In this document: positions 61,977 to 64,000 of the stretch, piece after piece
How positions within the stretch are numbered: position 1 is the stretch's first letter
Layout: each line of letters begins with the position of its first letter
From: Paenibacillus sp. SC116
GTDB lineage: Bacteria; Bacillota; Bacilli; Paenibacillales; Paenibacillaceae
DNA length: 64,000 nucleotides
Assembly: GCF_024733555.1 (NCBI RefSeq)
Contig: NZ_JANIOF010000001.1
Coordinates: 2,290,777 to 2,354,776 of the forward strand
Direction of reading: 5' to 3'
Program-made: the position numbers and the translations under genes
The notes under the pieces: model-generated
What the model saw: only the letters and a program-made list of their open reading frames with translations
The model's database searches: none
Told to the model about the DNA's origin: nothing

Positions 61977-63170
61977 TCACAATAAAGGATTATATACCTT
62001 GCTCGTTCCATACTTCTTCACATATATGCGCGGAATACGGTGCGCAAGCATACAAATAATTTCATAATTAATTGTACCTAACTTCTCCGCAACTTCTTCG
62101 GTTGAAATGCAGGCATCATGCTGCGTCCCTATCAGTACAACTTCTTCACCTACACGTATTTCAGCCGCTTCATCTCCAAGTGGAGCCAGTGATACCATGC
62201 ACTGATCCATGCAAATTCGCCCGATAACAGGAACTCGTTTGCCACGAATCAACATCTCAGCTTTGCCACTAAGCAAACGCGAATATCCATCTGCATAACC
62301 CACAGGAATCGTAGCAATCCACTCATCCTCTGTTGTGAAATATTTAGTGCCGTAGCTGACCCCTTCTCCAGCAGGAAGCTGCTTCACGTGGACAACTTGT
62401 GACTTCCAAGACATGACAGGCTGCAATGACACAGCTGTCTTATTGACCTCTTCAGAGGGATATAGCCCGTACATGCTAATACCCACACGAACCATATTCA
62501 CTGCACACTCTGGCAGTTCAATTGTTCCCGCACTATTGCTCAGGTGAATAACTGGCGGACACAACTGATGCCGCTTCAAAGCCTCCACCACAGTCTGGAA
62601 TCGCTCTACCTGCATATTAGTGTAAGATTTATCTGTCTCATCCGCAGAAGCAAAGTGAGTAAATAACCCTTCTACTTCCACTCCCTCAATGCCGGATAAG
62701 CGGCTCATAAATGCAACCGCTTCATCAGACGAACGCAAGCCAAGTCTACCCATTCCGGAATCAATCTTCACATGGACGCGCAAACGATGACCATTATTGT
62801 CCGCTGACAAGGTAGGAGCCTGCTGCTCCAGCGCTTCCAGTACATGCTCGGAATATACGTTAATGCTAATATGATGGCAGAACGCCGTCGGAATAGCTTC
62901 CGGCGGCGTATAGCCCAACACGAGTATCGGCGTCATAATACCCGCCTGTCTCAATTGGATCGCTTCATCTATGAATGCAACGTTAAAATAATCTACACCG
63001 ATCTGCTCTGCTGCTCTAGCAATTTCGACAGCACCATGCCCGTAGGCATTTGCTTTGACACATAGGCCAAGCTTCGTCTCTTTCGGAATGATGCTGCGAG
63101 AAGCTTGTATATTATGTTCGAGCGCATCTAAAGATAACTCGATTCGTGTAGGACGATAGTACGATTCCAT
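61977..63170 (-). CDS. alr: alanine racemase
   Basis: PLP enzyme of 397 aa making D-alanine for peptidoglycan. The PLP lysine is in LCVKANAYGHGAVEIA near residue 40; the second catalytic tyrosine is in SYGTKYFTTED, and VRVGISMYGLYPS and GRICMDQCMVSL are typical. ATG 63170 follows AAGGTG; a longer frame from 63248 lacks support. It sits next to ndoAI, as in B. subtilis. Confidence 0.95.
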   Translation of the reverse strand: MESYYRPTRIELSLDALEHNIQASRSIIPKETKLGLCVKANAYGHGAVEIARAAEQIGVDYFNVAFIDEAIQLRQAGIMTPILVLGYTPPEAIPTAFCHHISINVYSEHVLEALEQQAPTLSADNNGHRLRVHVKIDSGMGRLGLRSSDEAVAFMSRLSGIEGVEVEGLFTHFASADETDKSYTNMQVERFQTVVEALKRHQLCPPVIHLSNSAGTIELPECAVNMVRVGISMYGLYPSEEVNKTAVSLQPVMSWKSQVVHVKQLPAGEGVSYGTKYFTTEDEWIATIPVGYADGYSRLLSGKAEMLIRGKRVPVIGRICMDQCMVSLAPLGDEAAEIRVGEEVVLIGTQHDACISTEEVAEKLGTINYEIICMLAHRIPRIYVKKYGTSKVYNPLL

Positions 63171-63314
63171 TTGTTTCACCTTCTCCGTTCCATATTGCCG
63201 CTCAATCGTCAACAAACTTATGTTAAATGGTGTCCGGTGGCCTGTCAACGCAGTGTAGCGGCAGTATAGTGCGGAAAAATGATCCTATTTTTCATAAAAT
63301 GTCGAGATTCGAAC

Positions 63315-64000
63315 CTATTTCCCAGGTTGATCAACCATCGACTGGGCAATCTTAATCATCTCAGTAAGCGGCAAATCTCCAGAAGTAATGCGATACTTAA
63401 TGCCATCATACAGCCACGTCATTGACTTCTGCTCGTCACCAACTAGATGAGCGACTGTAAATCCTAGATTCACACCCTCCGAATAACCAATGCCAACCTC
63501 AACATCTTCAGGGCGCTCTTCCATAATGGAATACGTGTACGTTCCTTCATAACGCAGCATAACCGCATGAGACTTGCTATCTGGCAATTCAACTCGTTCC
63601 CCTAGTTCAACACCTGTTGGCGCATAAGTCGGCTCAATAAAGCCAAATGGACCTAACGGACCTCCTTGATCTTGACCGCCGCTATCATCCGTATTAGGCT
63701 GCTCACCTGTTGCAGGAGCTTGCTCATTGCCTGCTGTATTACCCGTTGGAGTTGTTTTAGGGGCTTTCGCATCATGAGCCTTATGGTCAACTGCTTCTGT
63801 ACTTGTTGGTGCAGGCGTTGTTGCTGCACCATCTGTAGCTGTATTCGCTGGCGTATCTTTAGATTCGTTTGTAGCAGCATTCGTTTGCGGATCAGCAGCA
63901 CCATTTGTAGCCTTATTTGCTGGTGTTTCGACCGTATTACCGTTTGCATCCGTATTGGCTGGTGTCTCCGTAGATGTAGATCCGTCTACAGCATTTGTTG
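63315..64000 (-). CDS. LolA/YdcC-like outer-membrane-lipoprotein-sorting homologue, partial
   Basis: Open to the window edge, so the N-terminus is missing. The C-terminal 110 residues (PFGFIEPTYAPTGVELGERV, AVMLRYEGTYTYSIMEERPE, SMTWLYDGIKYRITSGDLPL) resemble the YdcC/LolA-like domain in Bacillus, where its gene also precedes alr. Before it is a long linker of about 110 residues of low complexity with recurrent ETPAN/DTPAN units and Thr, Asn, Ala and Gly. A cell-surface location is expected from the family. Confidence 0.8.
   Translation of the reverse strand, partial: TNAVDGSTSTETPANTDANGNTVETPANKATNGAADPQTNAATNESKDTPANTATDGAATTPAPTSTEAVDHKAHDAKAPKTTPTGNTAGNEQAPATGEQPNTDDSGGQDQGGPLGPFGFIEPTYAPTGVELGERVELPDSKSHAVMLRYEGTYTYSIMEERPEDVEVGIGYSEGVNLGFTVAHLVGDEQKSMTWLYDGIKYRITSGDLPLTEMIKIAQSMVDQPGK

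Noticed and set aside
63653-63949. 98-codon minus-strand frame rich in Gln and Leu
   Set aside because: It is a shadow of the low-complexity Thr/Asn/Ala linker of the LolA-like gene, whose frame stays open to the window end and joins a conserved domain.

Overview
The window reads as a chromosome segment of a spore-forming Firmicute of the Paenibacillaceae, most likely Paenibacillus. The support is strong GGAGG-type ribosome binding sites, a Bacillus-type guanine riboswitch before xpt-pbuX, the sporulation gene cmpA, and the conserved neighbourhood sprT-like / cmpA / tex / ndoA-ndoAI / alr / LolA-like lipoprotein known from Bacillus subtilis.

Left flank (1-26.2 kb): a BceAB-type ABC transporter (permease cut by the window edge), a NupC nucleoside transporter, a chemoreceptor, an alpha/beta hydrolase followed by a candidate structured RNA, an MFS transporter, the riboswitch-controlled xpt-pbuX operon, a secreted M60 (enhancin-like) metallopeptidase with a chitin-binding module, a divergent NAD(P)H oxidoreductase/HxlR regulator pair, five tRNA genes (Leu-GAG, Lys-UUU, Glu-UUC, Ser-GCU, Asn-GUU), a cytosolic 5'-nucleotidase family enzyme, and a phosphonate-type ABC system split into phnD (+) and convergent phnC-phnE-phnE-hydrolase (-). 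A secreted protein and a DUF1361 membrane-protein operon follow.

Prophage (about 26.2-55.9 kb): a PBSX-like contractile-tailed element. Divergent xre/immA and an ArpU/Xpf-type late activator sit at the right end. The late genes then run leftwards: terminase, portal, head, sheath, tube, chaperone, tape measure, baseplate, fibres, lysis. The xkd gene order is kept, except that four fibre genes lie between xkdT and xkdU. I see no integrase, replication or excision gene, so it resembles a resident, possibly defective, particle-forming element.

The most notable part is the portal-to-scaffold interval (45.5-51.0 kb). It holds two tandem MuF (SPP1 gp7-type) minor head proteins, each with a different C-terminal toxin tip and its own small immunity gene. 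One tip is a YwqJ-type nucleic-acid deaminase followed by a YwqK/MORN-type immunity protein and an endonuclease V gene, the same trio as B. subtilis ywqJ-ywqK-ywqL. The other tip resembles an Ntox30-like toxin. Broken remnants of a zincin-like metallopeptidase toxin tip and of another small gene lie in the same interval, as expected for a toxin-exchange site.

Two arrays of four TTGCAG-type repeats at an exact 11-bp period lie before terminase and between the toxin remnant and the scaffold gene. They are good candidates for late-activator binding sites. The right flank (56.2-64 kb) returns to host genes: hemD-like, sprT-like, cmpA, tex, ndoA-ndoAI, alr and a partial lipoprotein gene.
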